A stretch of 22,710 bases of DNA from Clostridiales bacterium (GTDB lineage Bacteria; Bacillota; Clostridia; Peptostreptococcales; T1SED10-28): the NCBI GenBank assembly GCA_007134725.1, contig SLKF01000175.1:1-22710 (forward strand). The letters are read 5' to 3'. This document shows positions 1 to 6,681 of this stretch, piece after piece. The translations under genes and the position numbers were made by a program. The first letter of the stretch is position 1, and every line of letters begins with the position of its first letter. A model generated the notes under the pieces. It did no database searches and was not told the DNA's origin. It worked only from the letters and a program-made list of their open reading frames with translations.

Positions 1-1311
1 AATCTTTCCGATACCTACTGGGTCAGTCAATTAGGTTCCGACGAAGTCGCGGCCATGACCTTGGTATTCCCCGTAATATTTTTAATTCTTTCCATTGCCA
101 TGGGCATGAATATGGCGGGAACCTCTTTGATTTCCCAGTATATCGGCGCCAATCAGGAGCAGCGGGCGGACAAGGTTGCTTCCCAGCTTTTTTCATTTTT
201 ACTGGTCCTCTCCACCATCCTTGGTTTAGGAGGCTACTTTTTAACCCCTACCATTGTGAGCCTCATGGGGGGGCAGGGAAATGTACTGCTATACGGTTCC
301 CAGTATCTTAGCATTATGTTTTTAGAGATGCCGGTTATTTTTATGTTTATCGTCTACAATGCCATTATGCAGGGACAGGGAAATACCTTCACCCCCATGA
401 TCTTAAATGTGGGGGGCTCCTTATTAAATGTGGTCTTGTCCCCGGTTTTTATCTTTGGCCTTGGTCCGATTCCCTTCATGGGCATTCAAGGGGCGGCCAT
501 TGCAACCTTAATCTCTCGGGCCATTTTTGTAAGTTATGGAATCTATACCTTATTCATTCGAAAAGACGGCATCAATATTCGAAAAAAATACCTGCTTCCC
601 GACCCGGTGGTCTTGAAAAAAATCATCAAAGTAGGCCTACCCGCCTCCATCGGACAGTCCGCTGCCGCATTCGGGTTTATTATTTTAAATATGTTTGTCC
701 TAAGCTATGGGGAATCCGCCTTAGCCGCCTTTGGAATCGGAAACCGTATCAACAGTGTGGTCATGATGCCCGCCATGGGTATCGGTAACGCCATTGCACC
801 GATTATCGGTCAGAACCTGGGGGCGGATCAAATCCCCCGGGCCCGATCCACTTTTAAAACCAGTCTTTTGATGTCCACCCTCTTCATGGCGGTCGGTGGG
901 TTTATCGCCTTCTGGTTTTCCGAGTCCATTATCAAGATCTTCGCCAGTGGGGACCCCCAGGTAATTGCCCTGGGTACGGATTATCTACAATTAATTTCTC
1001 TATCCATCCCCCTGATGGGAATTTTTCAAATTTTAAACGGGACCTTTCAAGGCTCCGGTCATACCATGTACTCCATGTTTATCAATATGTTCCGTCTCTG
1101 GGGACTACGGATTCCCATGATTTATATTCTGGGACGCCTTACGGACTTGGGAGCCGATGCTATTTGGTACTCCATGGTGGCGAGCAATTTCCTAATCTGT
1201 GTGATCGGAATGGGCATTTACCTCAAAGGGAACTGGGAAGAAAAAATCATTGATGAAGAGGAAGAACGGGAAATTCGGGAAGAATCTTCTAAGAAAGCTT
1301 ACGCTTCTTAA
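1..1311 (+). CDS. MATE-family multidrug/Na+ antiporter, 5'-truncated by the window edge
   Basis: Inner-membrane efflux pump of the MATE (NorM/DinF-like) family, which exports cationic drugs or metabolites in exchange for Na+ or H+. The reading frame is open from base 1 (reading NLSDTYWVSQLGSDEVAAMT), so the first Met at base 55 is internal and the true start lies upstream. The visible part has about a dozen hydrophobic helices in the two-fold repeated MATE arrangement. Typical segments are the LGSDEVAAMT region after helix 1, the MQGQGNT stretch in the first half, and its counterpart NGTFQGSGHT in the second half. The tail is highly charged (EEKIIDEEEEREIREE) and cytosolic. The specific substrate cannot be read from the sequence. 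No clear intrinsic terminator follows the stop; the next plus-strand gene has its own promoter and riboswitch. Confidence 0.93.
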   Translation, partial: NLSDTYWVSQLGSDEVAAMTLVFPVIFLILSIAMGMNMAGTSLISQYIGANQEQRADKVASQLFSFLLVLSTILGLGGYFLTPTIVSLMGGQGNVLLYGSQYLSIMFLEMPVIFMFIVYNAIMQGQGNTFTPMILNVGGSLLNVVLSPVFIFGLGPIPFMGIQGAAIATLISRAIFVSYGIYTLFIRKDGINIRKKYLLPDPVVLKKIIKVGLPASIGQSAAAFGFIILNMFVLSYGESALAAFGIGNRINSVVMMPAMGIGNAIAPIIGQNLGADQIPRARSTFKTSLLMSTLFMAVGGFIAFWFSESIIKIFASGDPQVIALGTDYLQLISLSIPLMGIFQILNGTFQGSGHTMYSMFINMFRLWGLRIPMIYILGRLTDLGADAIWYSMVASNFLICVIGMGIYLKGNWEEKIIDEEEEREIREESSKKAYAS

Positions 1312-1382
1312 TAAAAATCGATTTGGATCAGGGAGAAAACCCCGGGGGCTTTCTCGTAAAATATTTTATTGTTCCCTCGTAG

Positions 1383-1425
1383 TTGTTTTCTTTTTTTTCA
1401 CCCTATGTTATAATCTCTTTATAAT
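1383..1425 (+). promoter_or_regulatory. Promoter region for the TPP riboswitch/thiT transcript
   Basis: Two sigma-A-like -10 hexamers TATAAT lie at 1409-1414 (preceded by TG at 1406-1407, an extended -10) and at 1420-1425. The second has a TTCACC-like -35 at 1397-1402 with a 17-bp spacer. Both are just upstream of the riboswitch aptamer, which would start about 10-25 bases into the RNA. Which one is used cannot be decided by eye. Confidence 0.6.
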
Positions 1426-1439
1426 TAAATATCTTCGCT

Positions 1440-1516
1440 AGGGGTGCCGTTGGCTGAGAGGATTTTCTCCAACCCTTTAAACCTGTAGGTTAGTACCTGC
1501 GTAGGGAAGCTCAATC
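1440..1516 (+). ncRNA. TPP riboswitch (THI element) aptamer
   Basis: The conserved thi-box blocks appear in order: GGGGTGCC at 1441-1448, GGCTGAGAG at 1452-1460, AACCCTTTAAACCTG at 1491 and before, and the closing block TTAGTACCTGCGTAGGGAA ending near 1509. These are the diagnostic pyrimidine- and pyrophosphate-sensing loops of the thiamine-pyrophosphate aptamer. The position between a promoter and a terminator hairpin, upstream of a thiamine transporter, fits control by transcription attenuation: TPP binding should favour termination. Confidence 0.95.
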
Positions 1517-1518
1517 TT

Positions 1519-1546
1519 GAGTGAGTACTTCAATTCACTCTTTTTT
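1519..1546 (+). terminator. Riboswitch expression-platform terminator
   Basis: GAGTGA at 1519-1524 pairs with TCACTC at 1535-1540, followed directly by six T (1541-1546). It lies a few bases after the TPP aptamer. The proximal arm is close enough to the aptamer's closing helix for mutually exclusive pairing with an antiterminator, though I did not resolve the alternative fold. Confidence 0.8.
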
Positions 1547-1596
1547 GCATCCTAGGGATAAATTTATTAACTAAATTTGAAAGGATGTGTTTTTTT

Positions 1597-2253
1597 ATGT
1601 TCAATAACTTTGACATTCAATTGGATCAATTATCTTTAGAGGTATGGGTCATCCTGGGCGTTATGATTCTTATACCTGTCATGCTACTCCTTTTTCATCG
1701 CAGTCGGAAAAGCCAGGGAGGCCGGTTACTGCAAACAAAGGTTTTGGTCTATGGTAGTCTTTGCGTCGCTTTATCCTTTTTACTCTCCTACATTCGTCTG
1801 TTTCGAATGCCTCAAGGAGGCAGTGTGACCCTCGCCGGTATGCTCCCGATTATTATTTTTGCCGTAGCCTTCGGCCCTTTACCCGGAATTTTAGCCGGTT
1901 TCGCCCTGGGGCTGCTAAACCTTATTCAAGACCCCTATATTGTTCACTGGATGCAGATTTTCTTGGACTACCCCTTAGCCTATGGAGCCTTGGGACTGGC
2001 GGGAATCTATAGAAAGCATCTCGGTATCAGTGCCTTGATTGGTGGTTTAGGCCGACTGTCCCTGAGTTTTTTATCGGGAATCATTTTCTTTCGGGAATTC
2101 ACCCCCGATGGGTGGAACGATTATCTTTACTCCATCGTCTATAACGGGTCTTTCATCGGGGCGGAAATTGTTATCATTATTATACTGCTCCAAGTTCCCC
2201 AGGTGCAATCCGTCTTAAAACAAATGCGAAAAGGTACCCTTCTTTCCAACTGA
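1597..2253 (+). CDS. thiT: Thiamine-specific ECF transporter S component ThiT
   Basis: Membrane substrate-binding subunit that captures thiamine and works with a shared ECF module (EcfT plus the EcfA ATPases), which is not encoded here. The core matches ThiT: FRMPQGGSVTLAGMLPI at residues 69-85, then GLLNLIQDPYIVHWMQIFLDYPLAYGALG (near 105-133), FREFTPDGWNDYLYSIVYNGSF (near 165-186), and the late Asn/Tyr pair used for ligand contact in the family. About six C-terminal helices form the S-component fold. At 218 aa it is somewhat longer than usual because of an extra N-terminal helix (about residues 15-33). An upstream in-frame ATG at 1585 exists, but AAGGATG at 1581-1587 is correctly spaced for the ATG at 1597, so that start is preferred. 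The TPP riboswitch immediately upstream confirms the substrate independently. Confidence 0.93.
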   Translation: MFNNFDIQLDQLSLEVWVILGVMILIPVMLLLFHRSRKSQGGRLLQTKVLVYGSLCVALSFLLSYIRLFRMPQGGSVTLAGMLPIIIFAVAFGPLPGILAGFALGLLNLIQDPYIVHWMQIFLDYPLAYGALGLAGIYRKHLGISALIGGLGRLSLSFLSGIIFFREFTPDGWNDYLYSIVYNGSFIGAEIVIIIILLQVPQVQSVLKQMRKGTLLSN

Positions 2254-2271
2254 TTCCCAGGTTTTCCATAA

Positions 2272-2333
2272 TTGCCTGTTATCTTTTCTTATTTTTGGTT
2301 ATATATACCCTGAGGCTTCATTTTATGGAAGCC
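2272..2333 (+). promoter_or_regulatory. Possible promoter and leader hairpin of the superoxide reductase gene
   Basis: An extended -10-like TGGTTATAT lies at 2296-2304, inside a near-palindrome GGTTATATATACCC (2297-2310). A TTGCCT at 2272-2277 is a poor, over-spaced -35. A small hairpin (GGCTTC 2314-2319, GAAGCC 2328-2333) follows in the presumed leader and has no T-run, so it is not a standard terminator. No terminator is visible after thiT, so read-through from thiT is also possible. Confidence 0.35.
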
Positions 2334-2364
2334 CCAAAATTAGATTAATAGGAGGGTTTATTTT

Positions 2365-2739
2365 ATGGAAGGATTCGGAACTTTTTTTCAAACAGGTGAT
2401 TGGAAAGGCGAAAAACATGTACCGGTTATTCACGCACCGGAAAAGGTAACCGCAGGAGAAAAATTTGAACTAAAAATGTCAATCGGTGATGCTGTTGGGC
2501 ACCCCAATACCTTTGAGCATTACATTTCCTGGTTTAAGTTAATGTTTCATGCGGATGGGGCAAAATTCCCGATCGAACTGGCAAGCTTTGATTTTGCTGC
2601 CCACGGAGAGAGCGACATATTTACAGAGCCTACGGGACTTACCTCAGTAAAACTTCAAAAATCCGGAACGGTATATGCCCTTAGCTACTGTAATATCCAT
2701 GGCTTATGGATAAATAGCCAAAAAATCGAAGTAGAGTAA
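2365..2739 (+). CDS. Superoxide reductase (neelaredoxin-type, class II, single iron centre)
   Basis: Cytosolic enzyme that reduces superoxide to hydrogen peroxide without releasing oxygen, using electrons from rubredoxin or a similar carrier; it is the usual oxygen-defence strategy of anaerobes. All ligands of the Fe(His)4(Cys) centre are visible: His18 in EKHVPV, His46 in HPN, His52 in FEHYI, and Cys109 and His112 in CNIHGLW. The EK pair before the first His (Glu16, Lys17) is the conserved catalytic pair. At 124 aa there is no N-terminal desulforedoxin domain, so this is the one-iron class rather than full desulfoferrodoxin. AGGAGGG at 2350-2356 sits 8 bases before the ATG. A strong hairpin follows the gene. 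Confidence 0.95.
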   Translation: MEGFGTFFQTGDWKGEKHVPVIHAPEKVTAGEKFELKMSIGDAVGHPNTFEHYISWFKLMFHADGAKFPIELASFDFAAHGESDIFTEPTGLTSVKLQKSGTVYALSYCNIHGLWINSQKIEVE

Positions 2740-2774
2740 TCGATTTTTTATCATGAAGAATTAACAAAGCACTA

Positions 2775-2808
2775 GAACAAAGGAGATGCCTCGGCATCTC
2801 CTTTGTTC
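2775..2808. terminator. Perfect 16-bp hairpin between convergent genes, probable bidirectional terminator
   Basis: Bases 2775-2790 (GAACAAAGGAGATGCC) are exactly complementary to 2793-2808, with a two-base centre. The element lies between the plus-strand superoxide reductase and the minus-strand cardiolipin synthase, where a shared terminator is expected. T-tracts on both sides are short and interrupted, so termination strength is uncertain. Confidence 0.65.
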
Positions 2809-2915
2809 TGTAATACTTCGATAAAAACTCTATATTCTTATGCTCTCACTTCATACCGGCTAGGAGTTAATTTTTACATGGACCAATATTATGCTATTTG
2901 TACGGCCCTGGGATC

Positions 2916-4355
2916 CTATAAAATCGGTGATAAGAGCCGAGCTGCCGACTCCTTTAAACGGCTCATGGTGGAACGCTTCTCATACTCTTCTAAATAAATC
3001 CTTTTACTTTGCCGGAGATCTTCAAAAAAATCTCCTTTTACCCGCTTGGTAATTTTCTCATCGTAAATAAATGCATTTACTTCAAAATTCAACTCCAAAC
3101 TTCGATTGTCGAAGTTTGCGGTACCGATGGATGTCACCTGATCGTCGGTCATGATGATTTTGCTGTGCACAAAACCCTTTTGGTACTGATAGATCTTTAC
3201 TCCCGCTTCCAACAGTTCTGTAAAGTGGGATTTGGATGCCCAAAAAACCGTTCGATGGTCCGCCACACTGGGTAGCAGGATTCGAACATCCACCCCCCGA
3301 AGTCCTGCGGTTTTCAGGGCCATTAAGATTCCTTCGTCAGGGACTAAATACGGGGTGGTAATGTACACACTTTTCCGAGCGGCGGTAATGGCGGTAAAGT
3401 AAGCCTGTTGAATGGTGTGCCAGTACATATCCGGCCCACTGGAAAGAATCTGCACCCCTTTTTCCCCTTGATAACCCTGCCTTGGGAAATAACGGGGATC
3501 GTCCAGCTCTTCATTGCTGACAAAATACCAATCCTTTAGAAAGATGGTTTGCAGGACGTAATTCGCCTCTCCAAGAATTTTTACATGGGTGTCTCGCCAA
3601 AACCCCAACTTCTTATCCCGACCCAGATATTCATCCCCGATGTTGATCCCTCCCGTAAAGCCCACCTTACCGTCTACCACCAGTATTTTACGATGGTTCC
3701 GATAGTTTAGCCGACTTCCGAAAAAGGGGAGGGTTACGGGCAAAAAAACCGCTACCTGTACTCCGGCTTTTCTCATGGGGCCAAGATAATCTTCTTTCAG
3801 TTCCCAGGATCCTACCGCATCATAAATCAGTCGAACCTCAATGCCTTCTTTGGCTTTACGGATCAGGGCCCGTTGAAATTTCCTGCCGATTTCACTATCC
3901 TTAATAATAAAGTATTCCATATGGATATGGTCTTGAGCGCTTTCAATGGACTTTAACATTTCCGTAAAGGTTTGGGCTCCGTTTTTTAATATTCTCACCT
4001 CATTATTAAAGGTGATGGGAGAATCTCCGTTTCGTAGAATGAGGGGTACCATTTTCGCCCGGGCATCATTGAAATTTTTCTTAAAAAACTTTCCGAATTG
4101 GGTGAAGGTTATTTGGGTATCCAGCAGTCTTTTTAGCACGCGATAATCCTGTTTCCTTTTTTTAATAAAGGTTTTTTTCTTACGATGATTTTGCCCAATG
4201 TACAAATATAAAAAGATTCCCACCAGGGGCAGAAATATCAATACCAAAATCCAGGCCATGGTTCGGGTAGGATTCCGATTTTCCAGTATGATAATAAGGC
4301 TAAGTACGATTACCGTCACTACAAAAATCCCGATGAGTATGGCTAGATAAACCAT
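2916..4355 (-). CDS. cls: Cardiolipin synthase (phospholipase D superfamily)
   Basis: Membrane enzyme that condenses two phosphatidylglycerol molecules to cardiolipin and glycerol. Two N-terminal transmembrane helices (about residues 3-24 and 33-53) form the PLDc_N region. They are followed by two PLD domains, each with an HxKxxxxD motif: His221-Lys223-Asp228 (HRKILVVD) and His397-Lys399-Asp404 (HSKIIMTD). GTANFDNRS after the second motif and the basic C-terminal end are usual for bacterial Cls. The length of 479 aa is normal. The ATG is preceded by GGGGAGGGG on the coding strand. The patatin-like gene ends 15 bases upstream, so the two are almost certainly one operon, coupling phospholipid acyl turnover and cardiolipin formation (inference). 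Confidence 0.95.
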   Translation of the reverse strand: MVYLAILIGIFVVTVIVLSLIIILENRNPTRTMAWILVLIFLPLVGIFLYLYIGQNHRKKKTFIKKRKQDYRVLKRLLDTQITFTQFGKFFKKNFNDARAKMVPLILRNGDSPITFNNEVRILKNGAQTFTEMLKSIESAQDHIHMEYFIIKDSEIGRKFQRALIRKAKEGIEVRLIYDAVGSWELKEDYLGPMRKAGVQVAVFLPVTLPFFGSRLNYRNHRKILVVDGKVGFTGGINIGDEYLGRDKKLGFWRDTHVKILGEANYVLQTIFLKDWYFVSNEELDDPRYFPRQGYQGEKGVQILSSGPDMYWHTIQQAYFTAITAARKSVYITTPYLVPDEGILMALKTAGLRGVDVRILLPSVADHRTVFWASKSHFTELLEAGVKIYQYQKGFVHSKIIMTDDQVTSIGTANFDNRSLELNFEVNAFIYDEKITKRVKGDFFEDLRQSKRIYLEEYEKRSTMSRLKESAARLLSPIL

Positions 4356-4370
4356 CCGACCCCTCCCCTT

Positions 4371-5594
4371 CTAGTTGCTGAGTTTTTTTAATGTAATATG
4401 CTCTTCCGATGTTAGAATGATCTTGATCAGTTTTTCCAGGATTTTATCTTTATTGAAACGCAGCAGCAGTGCACTGCTTTGAAATAGAATACTTGTACTT
4501 TTTTCCATGGGAAGCTCTCGACGGTTGATCTCCCGGATGAACTCCTGAAGACCATAGATCTTGAAGAGCTCCACTTTTTCATGGGCTGCAATTTCTTCAA
4601 ACAGTTTTAACACCAGTTCTCCATAGGAAACTTCCTTCCTACACCCTAAGAGTTGAATAAGTTTTGGTACAAGTTCTTCCAGCACCAAACGGTTTTTAGG
4701 AAGATCCCTGGATAGCCCCAGGAGACTTCCGATTTTTTCCATGGTCTCTCCTTTAAGATCCTGTAAATATTTTATCCCTTCCAAATCTTTGATCTCTTCC
4801 CGAAGGTAGTAGTTCTCCCCATGGTACTTCCGAAAAACCTTTAAGGTGTCATAATAACCCAGTTTAATATTAAACCCGGCTTTTTCCTTGGATAAATCCA
4901 AGATATTTCCCAGATCATGCTTGGGCTGAATATATGTAACTTCCAGGTCTTTAAAGTTTACTTTCTTGATTCGCCCCTTGCTCATTAATCGAACCGCCAC
5001 CACTTTTTTATACCCTTTTTGATAAAGCATATTAATGGGAAGATTGTTATAAAATCCTCCATCCAGAAAGGTTTTCCCATCGATTTTTTCCGGCTTGAAA
5101 ATCGGAAGATAGGAAGAGGCCAATAAATAGTCTGCCATCTTTCCCCTAGGAACCTCTTCCTTGAAAAGCTCTAAAGGCTTCAAATCCGTTAAGGATACTG
5201 TAACAAATCCAAAATCTTTTTTGGACTTTCGAATAACCTCTTCCTTTGTGGTTTCCCGAATCATTTTTACCAAGGGACCCACATCCAGTCCCACATCCTT
5301 GATAAAACGCTGGGCCTGTTCCAACACCAACTGAATTTGATCGGGCTTGATTCCGGTTTCCATCAGCATATTATATAATTTTGAATCAATATTTAATATT
5401 TTTTCCGGTGCAATTTCCTGCCATATTTCATAGGCTTTTTCATAATCTTCCTGAATCATCAACGCACCGTTTAAGGCGCCGATGGATGTTCCCGTAATGC
5501 CGTCGAATTCCATACCCAACTCTCGAAAAGCCTTCCATGCACCAAATTGATAAGCCCCTTTAGCCCCTCCACCCTCTAAGGAAAGTCCTAACAT
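4371..5594 (-). CDS. Patatin-like phospholipase
   Basis: Serine acyl hydrolase with a Ser-Asp dyad, probably acting on membrane lipids from the cytosolic face. The glycine-rich oxyanion element GGGAKGAY is at residues 8-15, the nucleophile elbow GTSIG at 35-39 (Ser37), and the catalytic Asp in DGG at 178-180 (FLDGGFYNNLPI). These fall in the first half, as in the RssA/YlbK-type patatins. Residues about 210-407 form a helical, charged extension that I cannot assign. The ATG at 5594 has GGGG about 7 bases upstream; another ATG five bases earlier is out of frame. It is the first gene of a probable two-gene operon with cls. The substrate is unknown. Confidence 0.9.
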   Translation of the reverse strand: MLGLSLEGGGAKGAYQFGAWKAFRELGMEFDGITGTSIGALNGALMIQEDYEKAYEIWQEIAPEKILNIDSKLYNMLMETGIKPDQIQLVLEQAQRFIKDVGLDVGPLVKMIRETTKEEVIRKSKKDFGFVTVSLTDLKPLELFKEEVPRGKMADYLLASSYLPIFKPEKIDGKTFLDGGFYNNLPINMLYQKGYKKVVAVRLMSKGRIKKVNFKDLEVTYIQPKHDLGNILDLSKEKAGFNIKLGYYDTLKVFRKYHGENYYLREEIKDLEGIKYLQDLKGETMEKIGSLLGLSRDLPKNRLVLEELVPKLIQLLGCRKEVSYGELVLKLFEEIAAHEKVELFKIYGLQEFIREINRRELPMEKSTSILFQSSALLLRFNKDKILEKLIKIILTSEEHITLKKLSN

Positions 5595-5657
5595 CTCATT
5601 CCCCTTCTTTCTTGGTATTTTTGTAATTTTAATCTCCCGGATTTTGTTCTTCCATGT

Positions 5658-5686
5658 ATTCTATACCCATTAACAGCAAAATTGAA
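5658..5686 (-). promoter_or_regulatory. Probable promoter for the patatin-cls operon
   Basis: On the minus strand TTCAAT (5686-5681) and TAGAAT (5663-5658) are separated by 17 bases, about 65 bases upstream of the patatin ATG and just after the terminator of the preceding gene. The -10 is good and the -35 weak. Confidence 0.5.
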
Positions 5687-5691
5687 CAAAT

Positions 5692-5727
5692 AAAGAACCT
5701 CTCTTTTATTAATCAGAGAGGTTCTTT
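5692..5727 (-). terminator. Intrinsic terminator whose first arm lies inside the DUF4392 coding end
   Basis: AAAGAACCTCTCT at 5692-5704 and its exact complement at 5715-5727 form a 13-bp stem with a 10-base loop. In the minus-strand RNA the first arm covers the last codons (KNLS) and the stop lies in the loop. A broken T-run (TTCTTTATTTG) follows. Confidence 0.8.
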
Positions 5728-6602
5728 TGAATAACCTTCTTTAATCCCAGTAACAGGTTTAAATTGCTTCCCAGGCTTAAACCGTCCACGGTCATGGCTC
5801 TTACTTTACTACAACCATCTACTCCCCCAAGCTCTGTCAGGGTTTTTAGCAGACGCACTTCTTCCTTTTCTTCCTGCAATAGATCCATATCACTAAGAAT
5901 CGAAAGCCCTGCCACAAGACCGTAGGCTCCCCAATTGGAAACCCCGGCAATAATCAGATAATCCGCCGATGATGTGGCAAATATTCTCTCTCCCTGAAAA
6001 ACAAAGGGAATCCCCGCTTCCCGGACCTTCCCCATACCCATTTCATTGCCCCCATCTCCGATGGCCAAGGTAATGATTTTTTGCTCCTTCGCCATTTTCA
6101 TTAAGGGATCCAAATCCCCCACGAAGGCGGTGATGTCTTCCCCTCTCATGGAATGATATTTTCCATCCATTGCTTTCCCCGGTCTTTCGATAGCAATCAT
6201 ATGGGTAGGTTCAAAGCCGTTCAATATCTCCTGCAGCTCTTTTTCATCTACATTAATCGGAACCGAGTAAATATTTCCACTGATTTCTTTGACTTTTTTT
6301 AGGCCTTCCAGAATTTTTTTCGAATACTGATCCGTCACAATCAATACTTCTTTGCCTAAATCCTCCAAGGCTTTTGCCAAGGCAATGGATCCCAGAGGAC
6401 CGTCACTTTCTCCTGCCAGGCATTCGGGAACGGTAAAGCCGGTTACGATTAACACCCGCTTTCCCTGATAAAGAGAGAGAAGTCCTTTGTAATAATCTTC
6501 AAAGGAGTTCAGACGTTTGGAAATTCCTCTTTTCCCTTCATCCTCCGTAAAAATTTCTTCAATTTCCTGAAAAGGCTCTTCTTTAAGGGATACGCCCCTC
6601 AT
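5709..6602 (-). CDS. DUF4392 / D-glutamate cyclase C-terminal-domain protein
   Basis: Cytosolic protein consisting of the domain known as DUF4392, which in the mammalian mitochondrial enzyme DGLUCY converts D-glutamate to 5-oxo-D-proline. Recognisable signatures are VTGFTVPECLAGESDGPLG near the N-terminus, IAIERPGKAMDGKYHSMRG in the middle, IGDGGNEMGMG, and SNWGAYGLVAGLS before the C-terminus. At 297 aa it is a standalone domain without the DUF1445 partner found in the mammalian fusion. The ATG at 6602 is preferred over the upstream in-frame TTG (6608) because GGAGG (6611-6615) is about 8 bases from it. It follows the TAXI-TRAP permease gene, separated by a hairpin terminator, which suggests a role on the imported substrate. 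The activity of this bacterial form is inferred. Confidence 0.82.
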   Translation of the reverse strand: MRGVSLKEEPFQEIEEIFTEDEGKRGISKRLNSFEDYYKGLLSLYQGKRVLIVTGFTVPECLAGESDGPLGSIALAKALEDLGKEVLIVTDQYSKKILEGLKKVKEISGNIYSVPINVDEKELQEILNGFEPTHMIAIERPGKAMDGKYHSMRGEDITAFVGDLDPLMKMAKEQKIITLAIGDGGNEMGMGKVREAGIPFVFQGERIFATSSADYLIIAGVSNWGAYGLVAGLSILSDMDLLQEEKEEVRLLKTLTELGGVDGCSKVRAMTVDGLSLGSNLNLLLGLKKVIQKNLSD

Positions 6603-6637
6603 GTTCAACCCCTCCTTTTCCTCTGTTAATCATAAAT

Positions 6638-6664
6638 AAAAGGGCCAGAGTTTCTGACCCTTTT
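6638..6664 (-). terminator. Terminator-like hairpin between the TRAP permease and DUF4392 genes
   Basis: Arms at 6638-6649 and 6653-6664 pair over 12 bp (one G-T wobble) with a 3-base loop. In the minus-strand RNA the stem ends in TTTT followed by ATTTATG. It could end the TRAP transcript or reduce expression of the downstream gene. I see no strong separate promoter between it and the DUF4392 start, so partial read-through is likely. Confidence 0.7.
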
Positions 6665-6681
6665 ATTTTGGGGGAGAAAGA

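Noticed and set aside
1333..1355. GAGAAA...TTTCTC inverted repeat after the MATE gene as a terminator
   Set aside because: The stem is only six bp with a GC-rich 11-base centre and no T-run, so it is too weak to call.
1250..1441. A 63-codon plus-strand frame overlapping the MATE gene end
   Set aside because: It runs through the MATE tail, the promoter and the start of the TPP aptamer, and has no ribosome site. It is a by-product of the real features.
2803..2997. Plus-strand frame of 64 codons between the hairpin and cls
   Set aside because: It starts in the hairpin, has no Shine-Dalgarno and overlaps the cls 3' end antisense. Nothing in it looks like a protein.
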